NCBI RefSeq assembly: GCF_000970025.1
Contig: NZ_CP009528.1
Location: 3,955,168-4,019,167 of the forward strand
DNA length: 64,000 bases
Source: Methanosarcina barkeri MS
Lineage (GTDB): Archaea > Halobacteriota > Methanosarcinia > Methanosarcinales > Methanosarcinaceae
Direction of reading: 5' to 3'
The translations under genes were made by a program, and so were the position numbers. This document shows positions 45,579 through 53,211 of the stretch, in pieces (position 1 is the stretch's first letter; each line of letters opens with the position of its first letter). The notes below the pieces were generated by a model. That model worked only from the letters and a program-made list of their open reading frames with translations, was not told where the DNA came from and did not search any database.

Positions 45579-46588
45579 CCCATACGCCCCTTCTTGATAA
45601 GATATGCAAACACCGGAGCTCCTACCAGGGAAGTTAGGATTCCCAGGGGAATTTCTGTAGCTACAATAGTCCTTGAAAGGTCATCCACGACCAGCATAAA
45701 CGATGCTCCAATAATCATACTCATAGGCAAGAGGCGGCTATAATTGGGACCAACAATCATTCTTGAGATATGAGGCACAACAAGTCCGACCCACCCAATG
45801 ACACCGCTGATACTGACTGCTGCTGAGGTTACAAGAGTCGCACAAACAATGATAACCAGGCGCGTTTTTTCCACATCCGTCCCAAGAGCTTTAGCTTCTT
45901 CGTCTCCCAAGGACAAAATGTTGATACGCCACCTGAAAAGAAACAATACTAGAGTCCCAATAAATATAGGCAATAATATGTAGAGCAGATCACCGTACCT
46001 GACACTGGCAAGGCTTCCCATAAGCCAGAATACTATTTCAGGAAGTTGATCATAAGGATCTGCTACATACTTTGCCAGCGACGTAAGAGCCGTAAAAATA
46101 GAGCTCACAATAATTCCCGAAAGCACGAATACTAAAGTTCCAGTACCTTTGCTGACTTTACCCATACTTATAGCAATAAACATCGCAAGGAGTCCGAAAG
46201 CAAAAGCCGTCAACTGTATCATCAGATAATTATTCCAGAGCAATATTGCAAGGCATGCTCCAAAACCTGCCCCTGAACCTACTCCAAGGATATAAGGAGA
46301 CACAAGTGGATTACGAAAGATTCCCTGGAAAGAAGCTCCAGCTATGGAAAGAGCTGCGCCTACCAGTAAAGCTGCAAGTATCCTCGGTAGCCTTACATTG
46401 AATAGTACCGTGTGTTGAGTGGAGACTGAAATAGGAGTACCAAAAAAAAGAGATGAAAAAACCTTCATACTCTCATCCACAACTGCCGACAGTGGGGTCT
46501 GGTATCTTCCAATAAAAAGGGAGATTATGAGTAATGCGATAGGTAACAGGTACACCAGAGTAGTGCGATTAAACTTGTAATCAGGCAT
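45569..46588 (-). CDS. ABC transporter permease (FecCD/BtuC family)
   Basis: 339 residues with about ten membrane helices. FecCD signature: NPLVSPYILGVGSGAGFGACLA, LGDEEAKALGTD, GVIGWVGLVVPHISRMIVGPNYSRLLP and the end VGAPVFAYLIKK. The channel of an iron-siderophore, heme or cobalamin uptake system. Its first codon overlaps the end of the radical SAM gene (stop at 46581, start at 46588), which again shows coupling. Confidence 0.95.
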   Translation of the reverse strand: MPDYKFNRTTLVYLLPIALLIISLFIGRYQTPLSAVVDESMKVFSSLFFGTPISVSTQHTVLFNVRLPRILAALLVGAALSIAGASFQGIFRNPLVSPYILGVGSGAGFGACLAILLWNNYLMIQLTAFAFGLLAMFIAISMGKVSKGTGTLVFVLSGIIVSSIFTALTSLAKYVADPYDQLPEIVFWLMGSLASVRYGDLLYILLPIFIGTLVLFLFRWRINILSLGDEEAKALGTDVEKTRLVIIVCATLVTSAAVSISGVIGWVGLVVPHISRMIVGPNYSRLLPMSMIIGASFMLVVDDLSRTIVATEIPLGILTSLVGAPVFAYLIKKGRMGWN

Positions 46589-48353
46589 GAGTATACCTCA
46601 TAACATGCCTGGACCAGATGCCAGAGGTAGGTCTGTGAAATGACCTGTTAGGCTTTGCTTCCTCAAAAGGCATACCATAAAACCTTAGATAAAACTCATC
46701 TGCTTCCTTTTTCAGGTCAATTACTGAGCTTTCCGGGTTCAGTTTATCTGCTATGTACATGAGTCCCAGTATCCAGCGAGGGTTCCCGAAATCCCAGGAA
46801 GGGGGAATTTCATAGACATGGTGCTCTTTTACTGCATCTGCAGATATGCCGTATTGATGGCACAGGCCATAAAATTCATCTAGAGGACGAGAAAGGAAAC
46901 CTGAAATAAAAATTGTCTCAGGATTCTGCTCATTTATAAAAGAGGGAGAAACATTTACACCCGGTTTGCCTTCTTTTTGAATCTGTTTATTGATACTGAC
47001 TCCCCCAGAAAATGCCACAAGGTTATTTTCCATTCTCCCAGCGTTCAGGGCAAAAAGAGGAGAACCCATACAATAATACACCTTATGATTACTATTTTTC
47101 GCTGCAAGAGACTGGACAAGTTCCAAGCGTTCACGAATAAAAGAAATAAGCGCTTCTCCTTTTTCCGACTCATTTGCTTTTTCAGCAATAAGCCTGACAA
47201 ATTCAAGATAGGAGTATGGCTGTTGTATCATATGATGTATTTGACTCAGGGTTTCAGGATTGGAAACCTTTACCCAGATTTCAATTACCCTGTGGTTGTC
47301 CAGTATTCCCAGGCATGTAAGTACTGCATGGACCATACTGAAAGCCCGGCTTATCCTGTAACCACCCATGAAACCTTCCTCGTTGAAGCTTTCAGTTGCA
47401 GTCGTTCCTTTAACCGGGATATTTTTACCACAAGTGCAGGTGTAATTTATCCAAGATTTTAGAGGTTTGGAACCCATGGGCCCGTAAAACTCCCTTTCTG
47501 CAAGAAGGCTACCGCATTCAGGACAGTATGTATTTAATGATTCCGTACCTGGAGAATTGAAAAGATAGACATAGTCTACATGCTCACGCAGAGCGGCGCA
47601 CAGGTTCTCAGCCTCTCCTATAGAGGGTTCAAGCTCAATCGGAGCATCCCCAAAAGGAATGAATCTCATGACCTGAACCGGAATTGTAGGAGAAATATTA
47701 GACAATGCTTTTGCAACATTTATCACGTCGTCTTCATTTCCCCTTAAGTATACGACCGAAGTTTCAATATGCACACCCATATCAAAAAGCCTGGATATAT
47801 TGCGGAAAACAGGTGCAGAGGACGGAACTCCACAGTTTATATAACTCTTATCAGAATAGCCTTTAATTCCAATATTCATGAAATCTACAAGCTTTCCAAG
47901 CTCCTCCAGTGTCTCACCTGTGAAATAACAGTTGGTAGAACAGCCTGCAAGTAAACCTTTTTCTTTTGCCTGTACCACAAGGTCCTTGAAAAGATAATAG
48001 TTTGCAGCAGGCTCATTGAGTGTAGAAACTACACCCAGACATCCCTGCTGCACTGCCTTTTCCACCACCTGAGACGGGGTAACCACAGGAAGGTCAAGCG
48101 ATTTCCCTGAAGCTAACAGGCGAGCTACGCAGCCTGAACACTGGAAGTTGCATCCAGTACTGAAAACCTGAAGGAATTTACCTGAGGGATAATAGTGAAG
48201 TAAGGGAATGGTTTCTATAGAAACAGGATATGCTCCAAGATATCCGAGATCAGGGTCCTGGATAATAGTATCACCAGTGCATGAGTAGTTCCCGCACCTT
48301 CCCCTGCTCCATTCATCGATATCACACCTGAATTCACACACATTGCACTTCAT
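46581..48353 (-). CDS. Radical SAM protein with zinc-ribbon and SBP-like C-terminal domain
   Basis: 590 residues. N-terminus: cysteine-rich MKCNVCEFRCDIDEWSRGRCG, as in AMMECR1-linked/PflA-like radical SAM proteins. Radical SAM core from about 55: FSTGCNFQCSGC, CX3CX2C at 68, 72, 75 for the 4Fe-4S cluster; VVSTLNEPAA (108-117) is the GGE-like part. A zinc ribbon follows (C277, C280, C306, C308). Residues 420-570 look like the second lobe of a cluster A-II binding protein (VYYCMGSPLFALN 425, AFSGG 447, NPETIFISG 477), with no signal peptide. The combination suggests modification of the substrate imported by the same operon. Stop overlaps the permease start. Confidence 0.8.
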   Translation of the reverse strand: MKCNVCEFRCDIDEWSRGRCGNYSCTGDTIIQDPDLGYLGAYPVSIETIPLLHYYPSGKFLQVFSTGCNFQCSGCVARLLASGKSLDLPVVTPSQVVEKAVQQGCLGVVSTLNEPAANYYLFKDLVVQAKEKGLLAGCSTNCYFTGETLEELGKLVDFMNIGIKGYSDKSYINCGVPSSAPVFRNISRLFDMGVHIETSVVYLRGNEDDVINVAKALSNISPTIPVQVMRFIPFGDAPIELEPSIGEAENLCAALREHVDYVYLFNSPGTESLNTYCPECGSLLAEREFYGPMGSKPLKSWINYTCTCGKNIPVKGTTATESFNEEGFMGGYRISRAFSMVHAVLTCLGILDNHRVIEIWVKVSNPETLSQIHHMIQQPYSYLEFVRLIAEKANESEKGEALISFIRERLELVQSLAAKNSNHKVYYCMGSPLFALNAGRMENNLVAFSGGVSINKQIQKEGKPGVNVSPSFINEQNPETIFISGFLSRPLDEFYGLCHQYGISADAVKEHHVYEIPPSWDFGNPRWILGLMYIADKLNPESSVIDLKKEADEFYLRFYGMPFEEAKPNRSFHRPTSGIWSRHVMRYTHA

Positions 48354-48356
48354 TTT

Positions 48357-48980
48357 TTAACCTTCCTTGCTTAATACCATCCAGAATCCCGAATCATTCT
48401 GGATTACATGACAGGGAATCTCGGTCTGCCTTCCAGCTTCCTTTATAGCCCGAAGGTTTTCAGGACTGAGACGTTCTTTTGAACTGGCACGCCAATCCGG
48501 ATCTATTTCGACCATCTTATCAGAAATCTGCGCTTTCAACTCTTTTGTGCCGAAGCCACCTCCTACCCATGCCTGCCCACCAGGAGCAAGGACGCGAGAG
48601 ATCTCATTAAAGGCAACAGGCAGGTCATTCCAGAAAAATACGGAACCCCGACTTACTATGAGGTCTGCACAATTATTTTTTAAAGGTAGCAGGTGTACAT
48701 CAGACTGCACAAGAGCAACTTTCCCTGAAATGCAATGGCGTAAGGCTTTGTTTCGTGAAAGCCTGCACATCTTAGTTGAAATATCAATACCATATACCTG
48801 CATGTCCGTGATTTCCGCAACAGCAATTCCAAGGGATGCTATACCGCATCCCAGGTCAAGGCATATACCTTTCTCTATCCCGCTTTGCTTGACGATATTA
48901 GCAGCTATTACAGGGTAGATAGGGGCAAAGATGTTCTCTGCAATATAGGGGAAATCCGGAGATTTGTCCTGCTCGCTCAC
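48357..48980 (-). CDS. Class I SAM-dependent methyltransferase
   Basis: 207 residues, Methyltransf_11 type. Motif I is CLDLGCGIASLGIAVAE, the ribose-binding acidic residue is in VYGIDIS, motif IV DLIVSRGSVFFW and motif VI VLAPGGQAWVGGG. Starts with GTG at 48980, which overlaps the stop of the binding-protein gene (GTGA) with AGAGGC upstream. It lies three bases before the radical SAM gene. A methyl acceptor within a chelate or cofactor pathway is the likely target; the substrate is unknown. Confidence 0.9.
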   Translation of the reverse strand: MSEQDKSPDFPYIAENIFAPIYPVIAANIVKQSGIEKGICLDLGCGIASLGIAVAEITDMQVYGIDISTKMCRLSRNKALRHCISGKVALVQSDVHLLPLKNNCADLIVSRGSVFFWNDLPVAFNEISRVLAPGGQAWVGGGFGTKELKAQISDKMVEIDPDWRASSKERLSPENLRAIKEAGRQTEIPCHVIQNDSGFWMVLSKEG

Positions 48981-50074
48981 GTCTTAGCCTCTGATGAAGG
49001 GTTAAGTAGCGCATTCAGCTCTTTGTCTGTGAGATTATAGTGGAAGAATTCCGAGTAGAACTCACGAGTCAGATTGGAGAGGTCCATATTTGCAAAACGG
49101 TCCGGATACAGCATTTTTGCAGTCCAGGCAGTTCCGAGGATAAGGTGAGGGCCCTGTGGCCTGTCAATCCAGCAGAAAGGATTCTGAGGAGCAAGGTATA
49201 CTTTCTTATTTTTCACAGCATCTATACTTGCCCAGAGAGAATCAGAGTAAACTGTCGAATAGAACTGTGGATTTGAGGTGATAATTATCTCAGGGTTCCA
49301 GTTCATAACCTGCTCAATTGAAACCTGAGTCATGCCACTCCCTGGCGTAAGCTGACAATCTGCAACATTAATACCACCGCAAATATCAATGACCTGAGAG
49401 TGCTGAGAACCTGAAGGATCAGTCATTAGCCCCTTTGGACCTTCGGCATAATAAACACGTACTTTATGGTCTTCAGGAATATCTTTTATAGTGTTATTTA
49501 TCTCACTAAGGACTGAACTGCGGAAATCAATCAGTTTTTGCGCTTGGTCTTCACAATTAAGAAGTTTACCTACATATTGTATGGTAGGATCAGATTTGTT
49601 GACGAAGATAATAGAATCATTAACAGCCACTACAGGAATATTTCCAAAACTTTCCTGTCTGCGCTCTATAGCTTCATGGATTTCCCCATCAGTGGTGTAC
49701 CCTTCAATTACAATGTCAGGATGCATTTTGATTATAGTTTCATAGTTTCCTGTCTGTGTTCCGAACCAGCCCCCTATTACAGGCAGACTTGAGTAATTTT
49801 CAACCATGTAAAGTTGAGTAAAATTATTTTTAAAATTCCACCCTGCAAGTTTCTCTGGAGAAAGCATATACACGAGGATGGTGGATGGCGGAGAAGTAGC
49901 TACAACTGAAGAGATTTCCGCCGGCACAGTTAACTGCCTGCCCAACATGTCGGTGATCTGTATCGTGCTTGAGTTCTGAACAGCCTGCTGATTCGCATTT
50001 TCTGCACATCCACAGGACGCAACAGCCAGAACCAGAATAGAGAGTAGTAGTATTGTACTTATTTTTCCACGCAT
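48977..50074 (-). CDS. ABC transporter binding lipoprotein (iron/cobalamin type)
   Basis: 365 residues. Signal peptide 1-22 with a lipobox-like VLAVASCGCAEN (Cys 21 or 23). Then a cluster A-II (FepB/BtuF/TroA) fold: IQITDMLGRQLTVP, VVATSPPSTILVYML, ETIIKMHPDIVIEGY, VVAVNDSIIF, and VIDICGGINVADCQLTPG, QVSIEQVMNWNPEIIIT. Captures a metal chelate or corrinoid outside the membrane. First gene of the operon, behind a palindrome-bearing promoter; overlaps the methyltransferase gene by 4 bases. Confidence 0.93.
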   Translation of the reverse strand: MRGKISTILLLSILVLAVASCGCAENANQQAVQNSSTIQITDMLGRQLTVPAEISSVVATSPPSTILVYMLSPEKLAGWNFKNNFTQLYMVENYSSLPVIGGWFGTQTGNYETIIKMHPDIVIEGYTTDGEIHEAIERRQESFGNIPVVAVNDSIIFVNKSDPTIQYVGKLLNCEDQAQKLIDFRSSVLSEINNTIKDIPEDHKVRVYYAEGPKGLMTDPSGSQHSQVIDICGGINVADCQLTPGSGMTQVSIEQVMNWNPEIIITSNPQFYSTVYSDSLWASIDAVKNKKVYLAPQNPFCWIDRPQGPHLILGTAWTAKMLYPDRFANMDLSNLTREFYSEFFHYNLTDKELNALLNPSSEAKT

Positions 50075-50107
50075 AGAAATACCTGACAGACTTTTATAGT
50101 TTAAGCG

Positions 50108-50145
50108 TTATGTTTGCATGAACATAATGTTATAAATATATATTC
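50108..50145 (-). promoter_or_regulatory. TATA box and palindromic operator of the uptake operon
   Basis: On the minus strand TATATATTTATA (50131-50142) is a TATA-like box and 15-30 bases downstream is TTATGTT-N6-AACATAA (50108-50127), a perfect 7-base inverted repeat. The palindrome covers the expected transcription start, 35 bases before the ATG, which fits a repressor site for a metal regulator. Confidence 0.6.
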
Positions 50146-50425
50146 TAACAAAGAGAAACTAGAAAAACGCTCTTGAGCACACTTTTTATAAAGTTTTTTA
50201 GTTTTCATGATCGACTGATAGTTTTCAGTATATTTGCTATATCAGTTGATTGCTCTCAGGGGACATTTATAGGAAAGCAGTATCTTATTTCTTATTACTT
50301 TCCATATATAAATTTGCTTTTAGCGATTTAGATTAGTCAGCCCAATTTTCATAGAAAAGTTGAGCACATTCACAATCGTTATTGTTACCGATTTTCGATC
50401 TGACACGAATTTATTGGATGAAAGT

Positions 50426-50478
50426 ACGGAAGAAACACACATTTACTACTTATTTTCGTATCTTCCGTGCTTTCCGTG
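50426..50478. repeat. Dispersed hairpin repeat (CCGTG family), second copy
   Basis: GTACGGAAGA at 50424-50433 pairs with TCTTCCGTGC at 50461-50470, followed by TTTCCGTGGC. The motif CTTCCGTGCTTTCCGTGG is the reverse complement of CCACGGAAAACGCGGAAAGC-like sequence at 30140-30160. Confidence 0.5.
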
Positions 50479-50756
50479 GCTTTCAAAAAATTCATTTTTG
50501 ATATACTTTAGAATCAATGAACTGAACTCATTATAAGATGGAAAAAGAAAATGGAGAATTATAGTGTTATGCTTCATTTTACATGTGCATAGATAGTATT
50601 TAGAGCAGCAGGACTTCTCGGATAGGTTTTAAGTGAACCAATAAAAATTAGTAAGTTATTTATAATAAATCGCATATGAGTAATTTGGTAGTAAATAGAG
50701 TTAAACGCAGGGTATAGTGCATTCCAATAGCTACATATTATGAACCTCTAAGCTAA

Positions 50757-51110
50757 AGACTTAGGGAATTTCCTGAGTCATCCCCCCAACCAACATTCTG
50801 GAATGATCTGCAAAAGGCCCGACAGAAAGTGACTGATGCCCCTGTCAATGGCAAAGCAATAGAGATCTCTGGAGGAGAGTATATAAATAGAGGGGAGTGC
50901 AAAGTTGAATTTCTCTGTAGCGGGTGTAAGTATAGATGGGAATTACAGTGCAATACTGAACACCCAGCTAGCTGTCCGAAGTGAGGTTCCGAAATCGTTT
51001 ATCGAGTCGGAGGCGACGGAAGAGAGAAAAGGTTCATTAAGAACGATTACTGCTATCCCAAAAGCGAGGGGAAAACAGCAGCGTTAAACGTTAAAGCAGG
51101 AAGTGTGAAA
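50757..51110 (+). pseudogene. Zinc-ribbon protein gene broken by an in-frame TGA
   Basis: A frame open from 50757 reads ...NGKAIEISGGEYINRGECKVEFLCSGCKYRW..., then CNTEHPASCPK, then TGA at 50982-50984, then GSEIVYRVGGDGREKRF and on to the next gene. The TGA stands exactly where the fourth zinc cysteine of CPKCGSE should be, a one-base change from TGT or TGC. No start codon is found near 50757. It looks like a recently disabled small zinc-ribbon protein gene; readthrough is unlikely since Methanosarcina recodes UAG rather than UGA. Confidence 0.55.
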
Positions 51111-51111
51111 A

Positions 51112-51486
51112 ATGACAAAAATTGCTATACCATCGATGAATGACAGTGGATTGGAATCTGATGTTTGTTATCATTATGGCTCATGCGAATATTTTACTAT
51201 CGTGGATGTAAAAAATAAAAATATTGAAAGTGTTAAAACAATAAGCAACCTGTCTCCTGAGATCGAGCATAATTGCGCTGCTCCATCAAAAATTTTGGAA
51301 TCAAATAATGTCAATGCTGTGCTCGTCGCGGGTATTGGCGGAAGGCCATTAATGTCATTGGCGGAAAAAAACATCAAAGTATTTGCAGGAATAACGGGTA
51401 AGGTTTCCAACGCAGTTGAGGACTATAATAATGGCTTGTTGCAAGAATTATCTATGAACGGCACCTGTAATTGTTCTCATCACTAA
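51112..51486 (+). CDS. NifX/NifB-type dinitrogenase iron-molybdenum cofactor domain protein
   Basis: 124 residues. IAIPSMNDSGLESDVCYHYGSCEYFTIVD is the usual beginning, and VLVAGIGGRPLMSLAEKNIKVFAG the core of the NifX/VnfY family (Nitro_FeMo-Co, PF02579). These bind metal clusters; small archaeal members are carriers or chaperones for iron-sulfur or Fe-Mo cofactors. The tail CNCSHH could also bind metal. GGAAGTG lies before ATG. First of three close genes on the plus strand (then DUF4405, DUF169). Confidence 0.88.
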   Translation: MTKIAIPSMNDSGLESDVCYHYGSCEYFTIVDVKNKNIESVKTISNLSPEIEHNCAAPSKILESNNVNAVLVAGIGGRPLMSLAEKNIKVFAGITGKVSNAVEDYNNGLLQELSMNGTCNCSHH

Positions 51487-51544
51487 AGGACTTAATTCAC
51501 AATGTTTGAGAGCTTGAATCAGGGCTATCTAACGAGGTGAAACC

Positions 51545-51859
51545 GTAAGCCGACAAGAAACCAATTACTTAATAGACCTTATTCTGACAACTCTATTTTT
51601 TGTTGTTGCAGGTACAGGTTTAGTTATGCATTTTTTAATACCTTCAGGAATTCCAAGAGGGCAGTATGTAGTATATATGGGATTAACGAAAGCTACCTGT
51701 ATTTGGATACACAGCAAAGCAGGAATCCTGATAGTTATTCTTATAGTTGTCCATCTTATCCTGCATGGTCAATGGATCATATGTACCACAAAGAAATTTT
51801 TCAGAAAAGGAAAGAAAAACACTATTTGTGAGACCAATACAGTGACCGATAAAGTCTGA
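51545..51859 (+). CDS. DUF4405-like membrane protein, start codon uncertain
   Basis: The ATG at 51626 gives 77 residues, but the frame is open to 51537 and encodes SRQETNYLIDLILTTLFFVV and then AGTGLVMHFLIPSGIPRG, the expected first helix of the family. No ATG, GTG or TTG is in frame; GTA at 51545 follows AGGTGA by 5 bases and may be a mutated GTG/ATG. With the second helix (IHSKAGILIVILIVVHLILHGQWI, heme-type His pair) it would be two-helix, 104 residues. DUF4405 proteins resemble the membrane anchors of cytochrome b-type proteins. Confidence 0.65.
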   Translation, partial: VSRQETNYLIDLILTTLFFVVAGTGLVMHFLIPSGIPRGQYVVYMGLTKATCIWIHSKAGILIVILIVVHLILHGQWIICTTKKFFRKGKKNTICETNTVTDKV

Positions 51860-51903
51860 TAAGAAAACTTTTTAAAGATAATATAAAAATTGGAGTTGAG
51901 AAC

Positions 51904-52593
51904 ATGGATGTAAAAGAGATCAATAAATATGGACAAGAACTTGTAGACTGTCTGAAACTGAAGACTTCTCCTGTTGCAGTAAAGCTGATCCCAAAAGGAG
52001 GAGAAATTCCTGAAGGAATGAAAGAAGTGGATGAAGCTATGAGGCACTGCCAGCTGGTTGACAGAGTTAGAAGAACAGGCGAGGAGTTCTATACCCTTAT
52101 CGATGACCAGATGTGTAAAGGTGGCGCTGGTGCAATGGGCCTTGGTGAAATGCCTCCAAAGGTCGCAAGTGGAGAATTTTATTTTAATAAACTCAAACAG
52201 TTTAGCACCCAGGGCGCTGCAAGGCGTACCCTTGAAAGAGTTCCCAAGCTTCCACCGCACTCAACCGAAGCTATCCTGTACTCTCCTCTGGAAAAAGCCA
52301 CTTTTACTCCAGATGTTGTTGTCGTTATCAGTAATCCTAAACAAATAATGCTACTTACACAGGCTGCAATGTACAAAACCGGAGGCAGGATCGAAGCGAG
52401 TTTTGCAGGAAAGCAGAGCCTGTGCTCCGACGGGGTTGTGAATGTATACAAAGAAGGCAAAATCGGAGTCACAGTCGGTTGCAGCGGCAGCAGGACATAC
52501 TCCAAAATCGCAGACGAAGAAATGATTATGGGAATTCCCATTGAACTTCTGGCTGATGTAACTGCTGGTCTTAAGGAAATCTGCCCGAAATAA
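51904..52593 (+). CDS. DUF169 domain protein
   Basis: 229 residues. DUF169 members share the N-terminus (LVDCLKLKTSPVAVKLIP), a CxxC-like pair around MRHCQL and MCKGGAGAMGLG, and SFAGKQSLCSDGVVNVYKEG with GVTVGCSGSRTYSKI near the end. Function unknown; cysteines are conserved and metal or cofactor binding is likely. GGAG lies 9 bases before the ATG. Third gene of a plus-strand group with NifX-like and DUF4405-like genes (spacing 45-60 bases), then a MITE-like element. Confidence 0.9.
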   Translation: MDVKEINKYGQELVDCLKLKTSPVAVKLIPKGGEIPEGMKEVDEAMRHCQLVDRVRRTGEEFYTLIDDQMCKGGAGAMGLGEMPPKVASGEFYFNKLKQFSTQGAARRTLERVPKLPPHSTEAILYSPLEKATFTPDVVVVISNPKQIMLLTQAAMYKTGGRIEASFAGKQSLCSDGVVNVYKEGKIGVTVGCSGSRTYSKIADEEMIMGIPIELLADVTAGLKEICPK

Positions 52594-52732
52594 ATTTTGA
52601 AAAGGGTATCTTTAGGCTGTGTAGAGTTATTCTGAAATAATGAACTCCACAACCTGAGACGAATAACCTAATACATTTTGTTTGTTTCATCATCTTGAAG
52701 TGGACCTGGATAGGTTTTCCACAAAACCTATC

Positions 52733-52814
52733 TATAGTCACGCGGCTAAATAATGCAACTGCTCAAATGAGATACAATGAGATTTTTGTTGCAACAATTA
52801 CAGGCGTGACTATA
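52733..52814 (-). mobile_element. MITE-like element, copy 2 (opposite orientation)
   Basis: 82 bases with TATAGTCACG and CGTGACTATA at its ends. Its reverse complement aligns with 39180-39259 over nearly all positions. Sits just downstream of the DUF169 gene. Confidence 0.75.
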
Positions 52815-52935
52815 ATCTTCAAGTAAGCATTAATTCATGCCAGTCCTTTCATGAAACTATGTTTTAATAATAATAATAATAATAATATTAGAATAATATC
52901 AAAAACAAGATTTTCCATAAGTGTTTACCTGCAGG

Positions 52936-53007
52936 AAATCAATAGTTTGAAGGAAATCAATAGTTTGAAGGAAATCAATAGTTTGAAGGAAATCAATAGT
53001 TTGATTT
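52936..53007. repeat. 18-bp tandem repeat, four copies
   Basis: Unit GAAATCAATAGTTTGAAG, four nearly identical copies. In frame it would read KEINSL repeats, but there is no other sign of coding. Confidence 0.85.
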
Positions 53008-53211
53008 TCGTTCTGATTAATAAAATAAATAAGATTCTGTTTTTGAGAGATTCAGTAAGTAAAAATGTATATAGCCATGATGTTATAAAAGAAAAATAGG
53101 TTAATTAATCTTTAAGCAACTTTCCTGGGTACACATATCAGTTTTAGAATATGTAAGAAGACAATTTACTTTATTTTTAACCTGAGCTAAAACAAAGCCT
53201 TTTTGGAGTTA

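Larger units (their letters stand above)
50075..50756. other. Intergenic region upstream of the uptake operon
   Basis: Holds the operon promoter and palindrome (50108-50145) and a hairpin repeat of the CCGTG family (50426-50478). No gene. Confidence 0.6.
52594..53211. other. Intergenic region with element and microsatellites
   Basis: Contains the MITE-like element (52733-52814), a trinucleotide AAT run (52866-52888) and an 18-bp tandem repeat (52936-53007). The plus-strand frame covering the last two is low complexity and not accepted. Confidence 0.6.

Noticed and set aside
50982-50984. Selenocysteine or pyrrolysine recoding at the TGA
   Set aside because: Methanosarcina lacks selenocysteine insertion and recodes UAG, not UGA, for pyrrolysine; loss of a cysteine codon is simpler.
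52851-53099. 82-residue plus-strand frame with KEINSL repeats
   Set aside because: Consists of a trinucleotide run and an 18-bp tandem repeat; no start site support.
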